A stretch of 64,000 bases of DNA from Paludibacteraceae bacterium (GTDB lineage Bacteria; Bacteroidota; Bacteroidia; Bacteroidales; Paludibacteraceae), in contig JAFTCC010000028.1 in assembly GCA_017454915.1 (NCBI GenBank), positions 41,722 through 105,721 on the forward strand, given 5' to 3'. Made by a program: the position numbers and the translations under genes. Positions 52,658 to 60,825 of this stretch are shown here, in pieces (positions within the stretch are counted from its first letter, which is position 1; each line of letters begins with the position of its first letter). The notes under the pieces were generated by a model. That model was not told the origin of the DNA and did no database searches. It saw only the letters and a program-made list of their open reading frames with translations.

Positions 52658-54685
52658 ATGAAATTTAAACATTTAACAATGATTGCATTAGCATGCACTA
52701 TGGTAGCGTGTGGCGGTGGACAAACTCCGAAAAAGGAGCTCGGCATTGGCATCGACTTTGCCAATATGGACACTTTGGTGGACTTTAGGACTGATTTTTA
52801 TGAGTACGCCTGCGGCGGCTGGATGAAAGCCAATCCCCTCACACCCGAATATTCACGCTACGGCAGTTTTGACGCCTTGGCAGAAAACAACCGCAAGCAA
52901 CTCAACGAACTCATTACAGAACTCGCTGAAAAGCCCAATAAGGAACGTGGCAGCATCGAACAAAAGATTGGTGATCTTTACAATCTGGCTATGGATAGCA
53001 CACGCCGCAACGAGATGGGTATCAAGCCATTGCTGCCCGAACTTGAACGCATAGCGGCACTTGAACGCAAAGACCTCAGCCGTTTCCTCGGCGAAGACCT
53101 TTATTGCGGACTGTGGGGCATGTATGTTGACGCGGACATTAAAAACAGTTCAATGAATCTCCTGCAGACGTCGCAAGGCGGTTTTGCACTTGGCGAGAAA
53201 GACTACTACTTCAGCGATGACCCTGCAATGGTTGAAATCCGCGCGAAGTATCAGGAACACATTGCCAAGATGTTCCAACTCTTTGGCTATGAAGAGGATG
53301 AAGCTATTGATGCAGCTAAGACGGTTTTGCGTATGGAAACACGCCTTGCAGGTGCAGCCAAGAGCAATGTGGAACTCCGCGACCCCGAGGCCAACTACAA
53401 CAAAATGACCATAGACGAACTGCAGCAACTCGTGCCGCAGGTTGACTGGAAAGTGTTCCTCGCTGCCCTCAACGTAAGCACCGAAAACATTTCAGTAGGC
53501 CAGATTGAACACCTCAAAGATGCTGGCCGTATGCTTGCCGAAGAAAGTATGGACGACCTCAGAACCTTGTTTTTTTGGCAGGCCTATGACGGTGCCGCCG
53601 GCGAGTTGAGCGACGCGGTTTATATGCATAACTTCGAGTTCTATGGCAAGGTGTTGAGCGGTAGAGAAGAACCCTCCCCACGCTGGAAACGTGCTGTAAG
53701 CACAGTAGGAGGCACGCTTGGCGAGGCTGTGGGTGAGATGTATGTGGCAAAATACTTCCCGCCGGAGGCTAAAGAGCGTATGCTTCAACTCGTGCGCAAC
53801 CTGCAAACCGCACTGGGTGAGCGCATTGACAATCTGACATGGATGTCAGACAGCACCAAGGCACGCGCACATGAGAAACTTGACGCATTCTATGTGAAGA
53901 TTGGTTATCCCGACAAGTGGCGCGATTATTCTGCCCTTGACATTGACCCGGAATTGTCGTTCCTCGAGAATATGGAACGCGCTTCACGATTTGAGCAGGC
54001 GTATGACTTCAGTTTTGTTGACAAACCTGTTGACCGCGACCGCTGGTATATGACACCTCAAACCGTTAACGCTTACTATAACCCGACTACCAACGAAATC
54101 ACTTTCCCTGCTGGTATTCTGCAGTATCCGTTCTTTGATATGAATGCAGACGACGCGTTCAACTATGGCGCAATCGGTGTTGTCATAGGTCATGAGATGA
54201 CACACGGATTTGACGACCAAGGCGCTCAGTTTGACAAGGACGGCAACCTCAACAACTGGTGGACGGCTGACGACAAGGCAAACTTTGACGCACGCACCAA
54301 GGTTATGGCTGACTTCTTCTCAAATATTATCGTACTTGACACTTTGCATGCCAATGGAAAACTTACTCTTGGTGAGAACATTGCCGACCATGGTGGATTG
54401 CAGATAGCATTCCAGGCATTCAAAAACGCCACGCGTGACAACCCACTGCCCACTGTTGACGGTTTTACTCCCGAACAGCGCTTCTTCATTGCTTATGCAA
54501 ATGTATGGGCTGGAAACATCCGTGACGAGGAAATCCGTAACCGTACCACCAACGACCCACACAGCCTTGGACGCTGGCGTGTAAATGGCGCACTGCCGCA
54601 TATTCAGGCATGGTATGACGCGTTTGGTATCACAGAGGAGTCGCCGATGTATGTCGCACCTGAAAAACGCGTGTCTATCTGGTAA
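52658..54685 (+). CDS. M13 family zinc metallopeptidase (PepO-like lipoprotein)
   Basis: A 675-residue lipoprotein with signal peptide and lipobox (Cys18 in TMVACGGG), followed by an M13/neprilysin-type peptidase. The zinc motif is HEMTH (His512, Glu513, His516), with the third ligand Glu573 in ENIADHGG and the associated Asp577. The NAYYNPTTNEI motif that binds substrate backbone and the C-terminal NDPHSLGRWRVNG block are complete. It should cleave oligopeptides at the outer membrane or in the periplasm. Length is normal for the family. A terminator follows. Confidence 0.95.
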   Translation: MKFKHLTMIALACTMVACGGGQTPKKELGIGIDFANMDTLVDFRTDFYEYACGGWMKANPLTPEYSRYGSFDALAENNRKQLNELITELAEKPNKERGSIEQKIGDLYNLAMDSTRRNEMGIKPLLPELERIAALERKDLSRFLGEDLYCGLWGMYVDADIKNSSMNLLQTSQGGFALGEKDYYFSDDPAMVEIRAKYQEHIAKMFQLFGYEEDEAIDAAKTVLRMETRLAGAAKSNVELRDPEANYNKMTIDELQQLVPQVDWKVFLAALNVSTENISVGQIEHLKDAGRMLAEESMDDLRTLFFWQAYDGAAGELSDAVYMHNFEFYGKVLSGREEPSPRWKRAVSTVGGTLGEAVGEMYVAKYFPPEAKERMLQLVRNLQTALGERIDNLTWMSDSTKARAHEKLDAFYVKIGYPDKWRDYSALDIDPELSFLENMERASRFEQAYDFSFVDKPVDRDRWYMTPQTVNAYYNPTTNEITFPAGILQYPFFDMNADDAFNYGAIGVVIGHEMTHGFDDQGAQFDKDGNLNNWWTADDKANFDARTKVMADFFSNIIVLDTLHANGKLTLGENIADHGGLQIAFQAFKNATRDNPLPTVDGFTPEQRFFIAYANVWAGNIRDEEIRNRTTNDPHSLGRWRVNGALPHIQAWYDAFGITEESPMYVAPEKRVSIW

Positions 54686-54712
54686 GAAATTTTTTTTCAT
54701 ACGTAGTGAAAG

Positions 54713-54746
54713 AAAGGCGGGCACACGGTTGAGTGTCCGCCTTTTT
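54713..54746 (+). terminator. terminator after the M13 peptidase
   Basis: Arms 54713-54724 and 54733-54744 pair over 12 bp (one G-T) around an 8-nt loop, followed by T. Confidence 0.8.
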
Positions 54747-54822
54747 AACCATAATAGGCAATTAGCCCAGCGGCGGTTAAATTTCACTATTTGTGGTGAT
54801 GTTTGGTTAATGAAAAATGTAT

Positions 54823-54830
54823 TAACTTTG
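54823..54830 (+). promoter_or_regulatory. -7 box (TAACTTTG) for the DUF4491 gene
   Basis: TAACTTTG lies 23 bases before the ATG at 54854. A TTTG at 54802-54805 is only 17 bp upstream, shorter than the usual 19-21. Confidence 0.55.
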
Positions 54831-54853
54831 CAGCATAAGATTATTATGTAATT

Positions 54854-55210
54854 ATGGGAATTTCATTCAATGGTATAGTTATTGGTCTGGCGACCTTTTT
54901 CACTATAGGGTGTTTTCATCCGCTTGTAATTAAGGCTGAGTATTACCTTGGCACTAAGTCTTGGGTAGGGTTTATGATATTTGGTGTTGTGTCTTTAATA
55001 TGGAGTCTGTTCATCGAAAACATAATAGGTGCCTCTATTGTAGGGGTGGTGGGCTTCAGTTGCTTTTGGAGCATTCTTGAGGTTTTTCAGCAAAAGGGTA
55101 GAGTGGAACGCGGATGGTTTCCGATGAATCCGGAGCGAAAAGATGAATATCCGCCAGATTGCGAAGGCCGTCGCATGCTCGATGCCAAGCAAACGCGTTC
55201 TGCGGAGTGA
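54854..55210 (+). CDS. DUF4491 family membrane protein
   Basis: A 118-residue protein with three predicted membrane helices (about 5-22, 35-53, 57-77) and a charged cytoplasmic tail with the GWFPMNPERKDEY block. This is the DUF4491 pattern of Bacteroidota; no function is known. It has its own promoter and terminator and is therefore a single-gene unit. Confidence 0.86.
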   Translation: MGISFNGIVIGLATFFTIGCFHPLVIKAEYYLGTKSWVGFMIFGVVSLIWSLFIENIIGASIVGVVGFSCFWSILEVFQQKGRVERGWFPMNPERKDEYPPDCEGRRMLDAKQTRSAE

Positions 55211-55252
55211 TGAAGTTTAAGGATAGCGCATTTTAATGTAATCAGGTCAATA

Positions 55253-55287
55253 AAAATCCGCAGGTGACATGTCACCTGCGGATTTTA
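55253..55287. terminator. 16-bp palindromic terminator
   Basis: AAAATCCGCAGGTGAC (55253-55268) and its exact inverse (55271-55286) flank only two bases. It lies between DUF4491 (plus) and MlaE (minus) and has A/T ends on both sides. Confidence 0.8.
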
Positions 55288-55364
55288 TGTCATTGAACTT
55301 GCGTTATAAGTTACTTTTTCAAGTTTCTTTCGTTCTTCGTTTTATGCAGACGCAATTGTTTTGT

Positions 55365-56111
55365 TTAATTTAGCATCAGTTGCGTGAGCATGAGGTTGAA
55401 GAAGAGTATGAGCACGCTGCTGTGAACGACGGCGTTGGTGCTTGCCTTGCCGACATCGAGTGCGCCGCCGTAGGCGAAGTAACCATAGTAGGATGCCACA
55501 GACGAGATGATGAATGCGAATACAAGCGATTTCACAAGCGAATATGTCACATAAAACGGTATGAAGGCATACTGTATGCCAATCAGGTAGTCAGCCACGG
55601 TTATGATGTCTGAAAAGTAAGCGAGCCCGTATCCGCCTATAAGTCCTACTGCCATACTGAAAATCACGAGCACTGGCATCATGGTGATGAATGCCAGAAC
55701 TTTGGGCAATATGAGGTAGTTAGCGGAGTTTACGCCCATAATCTCCAGTGCGTCAATCTGTTCGGTTATGCGCATTGTTCCGATTTCTGACGCTATGTTG
55801 GAGCCCACTTTGCCTGCAAGTATAAGACACATGATAGTGCTGGAGAACTCAAGCAGCAGGGTGTCGCGCGTAACGAGTCCGGTGCTATAGACGGGTAGCA
55901 AGGGGTTTGAAGTGTTGAGCTTGGTCTGCATGGTCATTATAGCACCAATGAACACAGAGATGATTACAACAATTGGCAGAGAGTCCAAACCTTGCTTTTC
56001 AAGTTCTCGCGGATACTGACGCCAGAACATGCGCCAACGGTCAGGCAGGCTAAATGTCCTACCCATCAACTGCATGTACCGACCTATATGAAAGAAAAAT
56101 GATTTGAGCAT
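55365..56111 (-). CDS. MlaE-like ABC transporter permease (phospholipid transport)
   Basis: A 248-residue permease of the MlaE/YrbE family with five or six membrane segments. The LIVISVFIGAIMTMQT and GTMRITEQIDALEIMGVN blocks are typical. The Mla system moves phospholipids between the membranes and needs an ATPase (MlaF) and an MCE protein (MlaD). Neither is next to it: downstream is a terminator, and upstream is an unrelated ATPase with its own promoter. The ATG at 56111 gives the expected MLKSFFFHIGRYM start. Confidence 0.86.
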   Translation of the reverse strand: MLKSFFFHIGRYMQLMGRTFSLPDRWRMFWRQYPRELEKQGLDSLPIVVIISVFIGAIMTMQTKLNTSNPLLPVYSTGLVTRDTLLLEFSSTIMCLILAGKVGSNIASEIGTMRITEQIDALEIMGVNSANYLILPKVLAFITMMPVLVIFSMAVGLIGGYGLAYFSDIITVADYLIGIQYAFIPFYVTYSLVKSLVFAFIISSVASYYGYFAYGGALDVGKASTNAVVHSSVLILFFNLMLTQLMLN

Positions 56112-56143
56112 TGTGATACGTTTTACGCTTCTATTCCTTTTTG

Positions 56144-56174
56144 CAAAGTTAACAAAAGTTTGCAAAATAGGCAA
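56144..56174 (-). promoter_or_regulatory. mlaE-like gene promoter
   Basis: On the minus strand TTG (56174-56172), a 20-bp spacer and TAACTTTG (56151-56144) fit the consensus. The leader is about 28 nt. This argues against co-transcription with the ATPase gene upstream. Confidence 0.7.
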
Positions 56175-56351
56175 GTGAATGTTTTTAGAGCTGATATGAG
56201 TTTTGTTAGCATCTATTATTACACCTTAGTAACATCTGTTCTATGAGCTGCAGAGGGGCACATTGACAGCACTGTAATCATTAGCTGTAATAACATCATT
56301 ATAAGTTGACTATGCTTTCTGCGGTGAAAAGAAGAGAGTGTGCAGTTGGTT

Positions 56352-57629
56352 TTACTCGTCCGGATTAAGTAACCAATCAACGATTGGTACGATATTGACC
56401 TTCAAGCCTTGTTTAGTTTCTGTATGCTCTCTCTGGTCAAGTGTGATAAGTGTAAGTTTTGTGCAGCCTGTTTTTACTGCGGCAAGTTCAAGCCCCTTAA
56501 GTTCACGTGCCCGTGTTTTTGGGTTTGAAATGTCGTAGCTGACTTGTATGATTTCCAATACGGTATTACCTTTGCAAACTAAGAAGTCCGCCTCTGCTTT
56601 GGTATCTTCGTAGTAGTAGATGTCTCTGCGAAACCGATTGTGTATTCTCATGAGTTGTATCAATGCAATAGTTTCAAGTCTCCATCCAAGGTTCTCACCG
56701 CTAAATGCGTCCCTGCGGTTGCTCATAAGTCCATGATCAACAGCATAAAGCTTTTCATTTCTGATGCGTATTCGACTTTTGGGCGAAAATTTTTTGACAG
56801 ATATCACCAAGTATGCTTCTTTAATATATGTCAGGTAATTTTCTGCCGTTTGAAAACTGATGCCAAACAAATCTTGTAACTCTTTTATATTTATTTTTGA
56901 TGGTGATGTGTTAAGAATGTGGTCAACAATTTGTCTGAAGATGCCAATGTGCCTAATAGAGTACCGTTGTTGTATATCTCGGTAAACAATGTTATGTACC
57001 AAATCGTCAATATAGTTGTCATTTACGGTGTTTTTTACGATGTCGGGGAAACCTCCAGTCTTCATGTAAGTTTCAAAAGCAGCCTTGCGCAAACCATCTA
57101 CCATGGTTGTTTGTTGGGTAGTATCAATGTGATGATAAGTACAGTATTCTTTGAACGAAAAAGGGTATAGTGATACTGTCTCGTGCCTTCCTGTGAGATG
57201 GGTAGCAAGCTCTCCGCTGAGCAGTTTAGCATTGCTGCCAGTTATCAGTATATGAAAACCAGCGCGTAGCAGTCGATTAACAAAAAGATACCAATCACTG
57301 ATGTTTTGTATCTCGTCAAGAAATAAAAGCTCAAATTTTCCGTATATATCATAAAGCGACCTCAAAACATCATTCAGTTGTTCGCCTTTAAGAGTCGTTA
57401 ATCGTTCGTCATCAAAATTAACGTATGCATACTTAAGTTTCGAACCACGAATTACCTGATGACACAATGTTGATTTACCGCTTCTTCTTACCCCAATAAC
57501 AACTTGTGCCAATTCGCTATTGAGATTTATAAATTTTGCTTCAGGTCTTTCTACCGTGTCTCGTGAAAGTAGTCGTTCTATCTCAACTTTTTGTTCAGTC
57601 AGTGCCTCTTTTATAGTTAATGTATTCAT
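56352..57629 (-). CDS. AAA-type ATPase with DUF4143 domain
   Basis: A 425-residue protein. The N-terminal P-loop domain has Walker A VRRSGKST and Walker B LLFLDEIQNI, and the C-terminal half is a DUF4143-type domain (RFRRDIYYYEDTKAEADFLV, restriction-endonuclease-like, with Glu/Asp residues). Such proteins are very common in Bacteroidota, of unknown function, and are often present in strain-variable places. The start at 57629 is preferred: it lies 16 bases past a fine -7 box. Upstream is an unusual 33-bp tandem repeat. Confidence 0.88.
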   Translation of the reverse strand: MNTLTIKEALTEQKVEIERLLSRDTVERPEAKFINLNSELAQVVIGVRRSGKSTLCHQVIRGSKLKYAYVNFDDERLTTLKGEQLNDVLRSLYDIYGKFELLFLDEIQNISDWYLFVNRLLRAGFHILITGSNAKLLSGELATHLTGRHETVSLYPFSFKEYCTYHHIDTTQQTTMVDGLRKAAFETYMKTGGFPDIVKNTVNDNYIDDLVHNIVYRDIQQRYSIRHIGIFRQIVDHILNTSPSKINIKELQDLFGISFQTAENYLTYIKEAYLVISVKKFSPKSRIRIRNEKLYAVDHGLMSNRRDAFSGENLGWRLETIALIQLMRIHNRFRRDIYYYEDTKAEADFLVCKGNTVLEIIQVSYDISNPKTRARELKGLELAAVKTGCTKLTLITLDQREHTETKQGLKVNIVPIVDWLLNPDE

Positions 57630-57644
57630 GAGCTTTTTTTTCTG

Positions 57645-57675
57645 CAAATATACGACATTATTTTCAAATCGCAAA
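57645..57675 (-). promoter_or_regulatory. promoter of the DUF4143 ATPase gene
   Basis: On the minus strand TTTG (57675-57672), a 19-bp spacer and TATATTTG (57652-57645) are a close match. The leader is about 10-15 nt. The 33-bp repeats begin immediately upstream of the -33 box. Confidence 0.7.
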
Positions 57676-57678
57676 CTC

Positions 57679-57795
57679 TACTTTAGTTATTTTTGAAAAT
57701 TAGTTAAAGTGTACTTTAGTTATTTTTGAAAATTAGTTGAAGTGTACTTTAGTTATTTTTGAAAATTAGTTAAAGTGTACTTTAGTTATTTTTGA
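57679..57795. repeat. 33-bp tandem repeat, about 3.5 copies, abutting a promoter
   Basis: CTTTAGTTATTTTTGA starts at 57681, 57714, 57747 and 57780, so the period is exactly 33 bp; copies differ by one base (TTAAAG versus TTGAAG) and the last is partial. There are no unique spacers. The array ends just upstream of the ATPase -33 box, so it may bind a regulator or act as an upstream element. Confidence 0.85.
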
Positions 57796-57867
57796 TTTTT
57801 TTGTTGGCACAAAGGAACTTTTCTTTGTTTAATACTGCCCTCAACTGCAAAATGTTGTCATACTATT

Positions 57868-57901
57868 TAAAAAAAGCCCCGGCGGGATTTCCGTCGGGGC
57901 T
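57868..57901 (-). terminator. terminator of the Sus-like locus
   Basis: On the minus strand a GC-rich stem (GCCCCG/CGGGGC core, one mismatch) is followed by a run of T. It lies 42 bp after the last gene of the susC-susD-lipoprotein set. The gap 57630-57942 holds this, the tandem repeat and the ATPase promoter only. Confidence 0.82.
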
Positions 57902-57942
57902 GATTTTTTAGGATGTTTATGCTCGTTTTTAGTTACCTGATA

Positions 57943-58845
57943 TTATTCAGCAGGAACTTCAGGAGCAGGCCATTCAATTGAATATTCGAGGGTTTCTCCT
58001 GCCAGAGGAACGATGTTGCTGCCGGCTTGCCATGTTTGAGTGCCGTCAAGAACATAGAACACTTTGCACTCGAAGTTTTCAGGTATTTCACCGGTCCATG
58101 TGTACTGAGTGTCGCTAACTTTAGTCATCAGGCGGTCTGAAGCACCCCATTCGTTTTCGGGGAAGTTACCTGTGAAGTAGAGTTCAGCTCCTGCGGGCAG
58201 TGCTTCGGGCAGGTTGATGGTGAACGTGTATGTTCCGGCTGCGAGACGCTCTACGCAAGGAGAGAGGTTCCATTCGTCGGCGATGATGTAGATAACTTCA
58301 GCGTCTTCGGCGTATGCGGCAGCGATGTTGAGGTTAATCTCGCCAAAACCTGAATCTGCGAAGATGTCGTCAGCACCACCTTTTTCGAGGTGAAGCATGT
58401 CGGCTGAGTGAGACCAGTCATAAGACCACTGGTGGTCTGCTGCTGAATACTGCAGAGGACGTCCTGAAATGCTTTCAGCACCTTCGCTGACATGCATTAC
58501 AATCTTGTACCATCCGTCTCCGATAGCTTCGAATTCACGAGCTGCACTGAATGCTCCATTGGGTGCATCCCATGTTCCACCATTGTCAACAGACTCTTTG
58601 TAGTCACCTGCAAAGATGATTGAGTAACCGTCGCAGAGTGAAGGGAATTTAACGACGAGGGTAACAGCACCTTCGGTACCTTCAACTTCGGGAAGAGTAG
58701 ATACAGGTTCACCAGAGCCAGTAGGATCTGGTGTTTCAGTTGAAGGATTTACAACAGGATCGTCTTTGCTGTCTTTTTTGCAAGCAGCAAACACAAGAAC
58801 TGCGGCTACGAGAGCCGATGCGAAAATGAATTTTAACTGTTTCAT
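57943..58845 (-). CDS. surface lipoprotein at the SusE/SusF position of a starch-type locus
   Basis: A 300-residue lipoprotein with lipobox FAAC (Cys22) followed by KKDSKDD, an acidic surface-export-type signal, then a Pro/Thr-rich linker (about 33-55). Two beta-rich parts follow: residues 60-195 and a C-terminal 200-300 domain (YFTGNFPENEWGASD and FKVFYVLDG-like strand pairs) that resembles a carbohydrate-binding module (CBM20/26-like). It is smaller than B. thetaiotaomicron SusE/SusF. Starch or oligosaccharide binding is inferred from position and this resemblance. It lies 166 bp after susD and is the last gene. Confidence 0.7.
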   Translation of the reverse strand: MKQLKFIFASALVAAVLVFAACKKDSKDDPVVNPSTETPDPTGSGEPVSTLPEVEGTEGAVTLVVKFPSLCDGYSIIFAGDYKESVDNGGTWDAPNGAFSAAREFEAIGDGWYKIVMHVSEGAESISGRPLQYSAADHQWSYDWSHSADMLHLEKGGADDIFADSGFGEINLNIAAAYAEDAEVIYIIADEWNLSPCVERLAAGTYTFTINLPEALPAGAELYFTGNFPENEWGASDRLMTKVSDTQYTWTGEIPENFECKVFYVLDGTQTWQAGSNIVPLAGETLEYSIEWPAPEVPAE

Positions 58846-59011
58846 AATAATTTAATTAATTAAATTGGTTAAGGTGATTTACTATTTTGATATTTATTGT
58901 TTTGTTATTTATTTTTGAATTTAACGATTTAATAATTTGAATTGCTGCAAATGAATAATTATCAATTTGTCATATCAATAACTAAATAGTAAATAGTTAA
59001 ATTGTCAATGC

Positions 59012-60700
59012 TTAATATCCCTCCGTTTGTTTGAGGTTTTGTGTTATGACATCGGAGTTAGGCAATGGGAATACGTTGTACTTTGCTTCGAGTGATACGA
59101 AAGGTTCTCCGGATTTTACGCCTCCGCGTCCTTCCCAACTGTATTGATTTGCATCAGCTTGCGGTCCAGCGAAGCGTCCGAAGCGCACGAGGTCGGTTCT
59201 GCGGCGTCCTTCGCAGTAGAACTCACGACACCATTCGTCGAGCAAAAACTCTTCTGTAATGGTGAACGGCTTTGTGTTGTGAGCGCGGTCGCGGAGTTCT
59301 TGTACGGCGTTTTTAGCTTCGTCGGAGTTACCGAGTCGGAATTGTGCCTCGGCGTATGTCATATAAGCCTCTGCGACACGAATGAATGGAATATCAGTAT
59401 CTGGCCAGTCAGGGCTATGTCCTGGGATGTTTTCGACTGCGTTGAGATCTTGAATTGAGTAACGTCCTGTCCATTTGAGTACTGACCAGCATTCGTAGAA
59501 TGCGCCGTTGTTGGCGGGACCATTGATTTGCATTGTGTCAGCACCGTCTTTCCAAGACATGAGGATGGCGCGGTCATCGCCGAGTATTTTAGGCATCGTG
59601 AATTCATCGCCGCGATACTCTTTTTTAGCGAATACACGTGTTATAGTGCTTTTGCCAGAAGTGTATGAGTAGGTCTCTTTGACGTCATCAAGATTAACCC
59701 ATTTAGATAGGAATTCGGGACTTGTGCGGAAACATGACCATGTGTCGGAGATGCCGAAGTAGTTGTATTTTTCATCGCGGAATGCTGAGCACATGAAGCG
59801 CGCGCCACCCCAGCACTGAGTCATGACGCCATCCTGATAGATGTTGAGGATGCCTTCGCCGTTAGTGCCTCCGATGTATTTGTGGTTGTCGCCCATGAAG
59901 AGTTTCTGGTATGCGCTGTAAGAACCTGAGTTGTCCTTGCAGAGTTTATACTGTGAGTTCATGACCTCTTTTGCTTTGTCGCGGGCGAGGTCCCAGTGTG
60001 CTGTTCCAGTGTAAACCTCAGCATTGAGATAGAGACGTGCGAGCAGCATCTTGGCAGCCACGCGGTCAACGCGGTAGTCGCTCAAACGTTGTTCAGGCAG
60101 TATGCTCTCAAGTTCTTTGAGCTCACCTTCAAGCCAATTATAGAGTTCTACGCGTGAGTATTGTGGTTTAGCCTCGCTAGTTACTTTTAGTGCGAAAGGT
60201 ACGCTGCCGAACATGTCGAGCAGGTAGTAGTAGTTCAGCGCTCGTATGAGACGAACTTCTGCTATTTGTTCGGCTCCGTCACCTTCAGCACTTGCATTTT
60301 CGAGGAAGTGGTTGCATAGTGAGATGTCAAAATATAGACGGTAGTATATGCCGGTAACCAGTGAGTTGTTGGCGGTCCATGATATTACGCGCAGGTCAGG
60401 CATGCCTGAATCGCCATCGTAAATCCACCAACCTTCATCGGTCGGGAATACGTTTAGCTCGAATATCATACGTACGAAAGCCGACACACCTTCGTCAATA
60501 CCCTCTACGTCGCCGTTGCCGTCAGGACCTTTTTGCCCCGTCAGTCCGAGGGTGGCATAAATCTTTGTGAATATGCCGTTCTGGTCGAAGTACTGGATGC
60601 TGTTTGGGTCTTTGGGAGTCACGTTGAGGTCGTCAACGCAAGCCGTGAACCCGAATGCCGCTATTCCAAGCACCATGAGATATTTTAATATGTTTTTCAT
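59012..60700 (-). CDS. SusD-family starch-binding-type outer-membrane lipoprotein
   Basis: A 562-residue SusD/RagB protein with signal peptide and lipobox (Cys21 in GFTACVDDL). The helical TPR-type scaffold is complete. Several blocks are strikingly close to SusD of the B. thetaiotaomicron starch system: LGLTGQKGPDGNGDVEG, LYLNAEVYTG, SQYKLC and the DTDIPFIRVAEAY and REFYCEGRRRTDLVRFG segments. The starch-contact Trp of SusD (near 98) has a likely match in GWWIYDG, while a second aromatic is a Tyr. Together with SusC it forms the glycan-uptake complex. Substrate starch or malto-oligosaccharide is likely but unproven. Confidence 0.92.
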   Translation of the reverse strand: MKNILKYLMVLGIAAFGFTACVDDLNVTPKDPNSIQYFDQNGIFTKIYATLGLTGQKGPDGNGDVEGIDEGVSAFVRMIFELNVFPTDEGWWIYDGDSGMPDLRVISWTANNSLVTGIYYRLYFDISLCNHFLENASAEGDGAEQIAEVRLIRALNYYYLLDMFGSVPFALKVTSEAKPQYSRVELYNWLEGELKELESILPEQRLSDYRVDRVAAKMLLARLYLNAEVYTGTAHWDLARDKAKEVMNSQYKLCKDNSGSYSAYQKLFMGDNHKYIGGTNGEGILNIYQDGVMTQCWGGARFMCSAFRDEKYNYFGISDTWSCFRTSPEFLSKWVNLDDVKETYSYTSGKSTITRVFAKKEYRGDEFTMPKILGDDRAILMSWKDGADTMQINGPANNGAFYECWSVLKWTGRYSIQDLNAVENIPGHSPDWPDTDIPFIRVAEAYMTYAEAQFRLGNSDEAKNAVQELRDRAHNTKPFTITEEFLLDEWCREFYCEGRRRTDLVRFGRFAGPQADANQYSWEGRGGVKSGEPFVSLEAKYNVFPLPNSDVITQNLKQTEGY

Positions 60701-60825
60701 AAGACTTTGTTTGATTGCTGTTAATTATTGTTTTAATTACTTACTTTTTATCCTAAGAGTCCGAAGTCTTTGTTCCTTGCTCCTGTTTTTTATTCCTTTG
60801 TTTCAAGCTTCATACTCTTGACCGC

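Noticed and set aside
57679..57795. Reading the 33-bp repeats as a CRISPR array
   Set aside because: The units are directly adjacent with no unique spacers and there are no cas genes.
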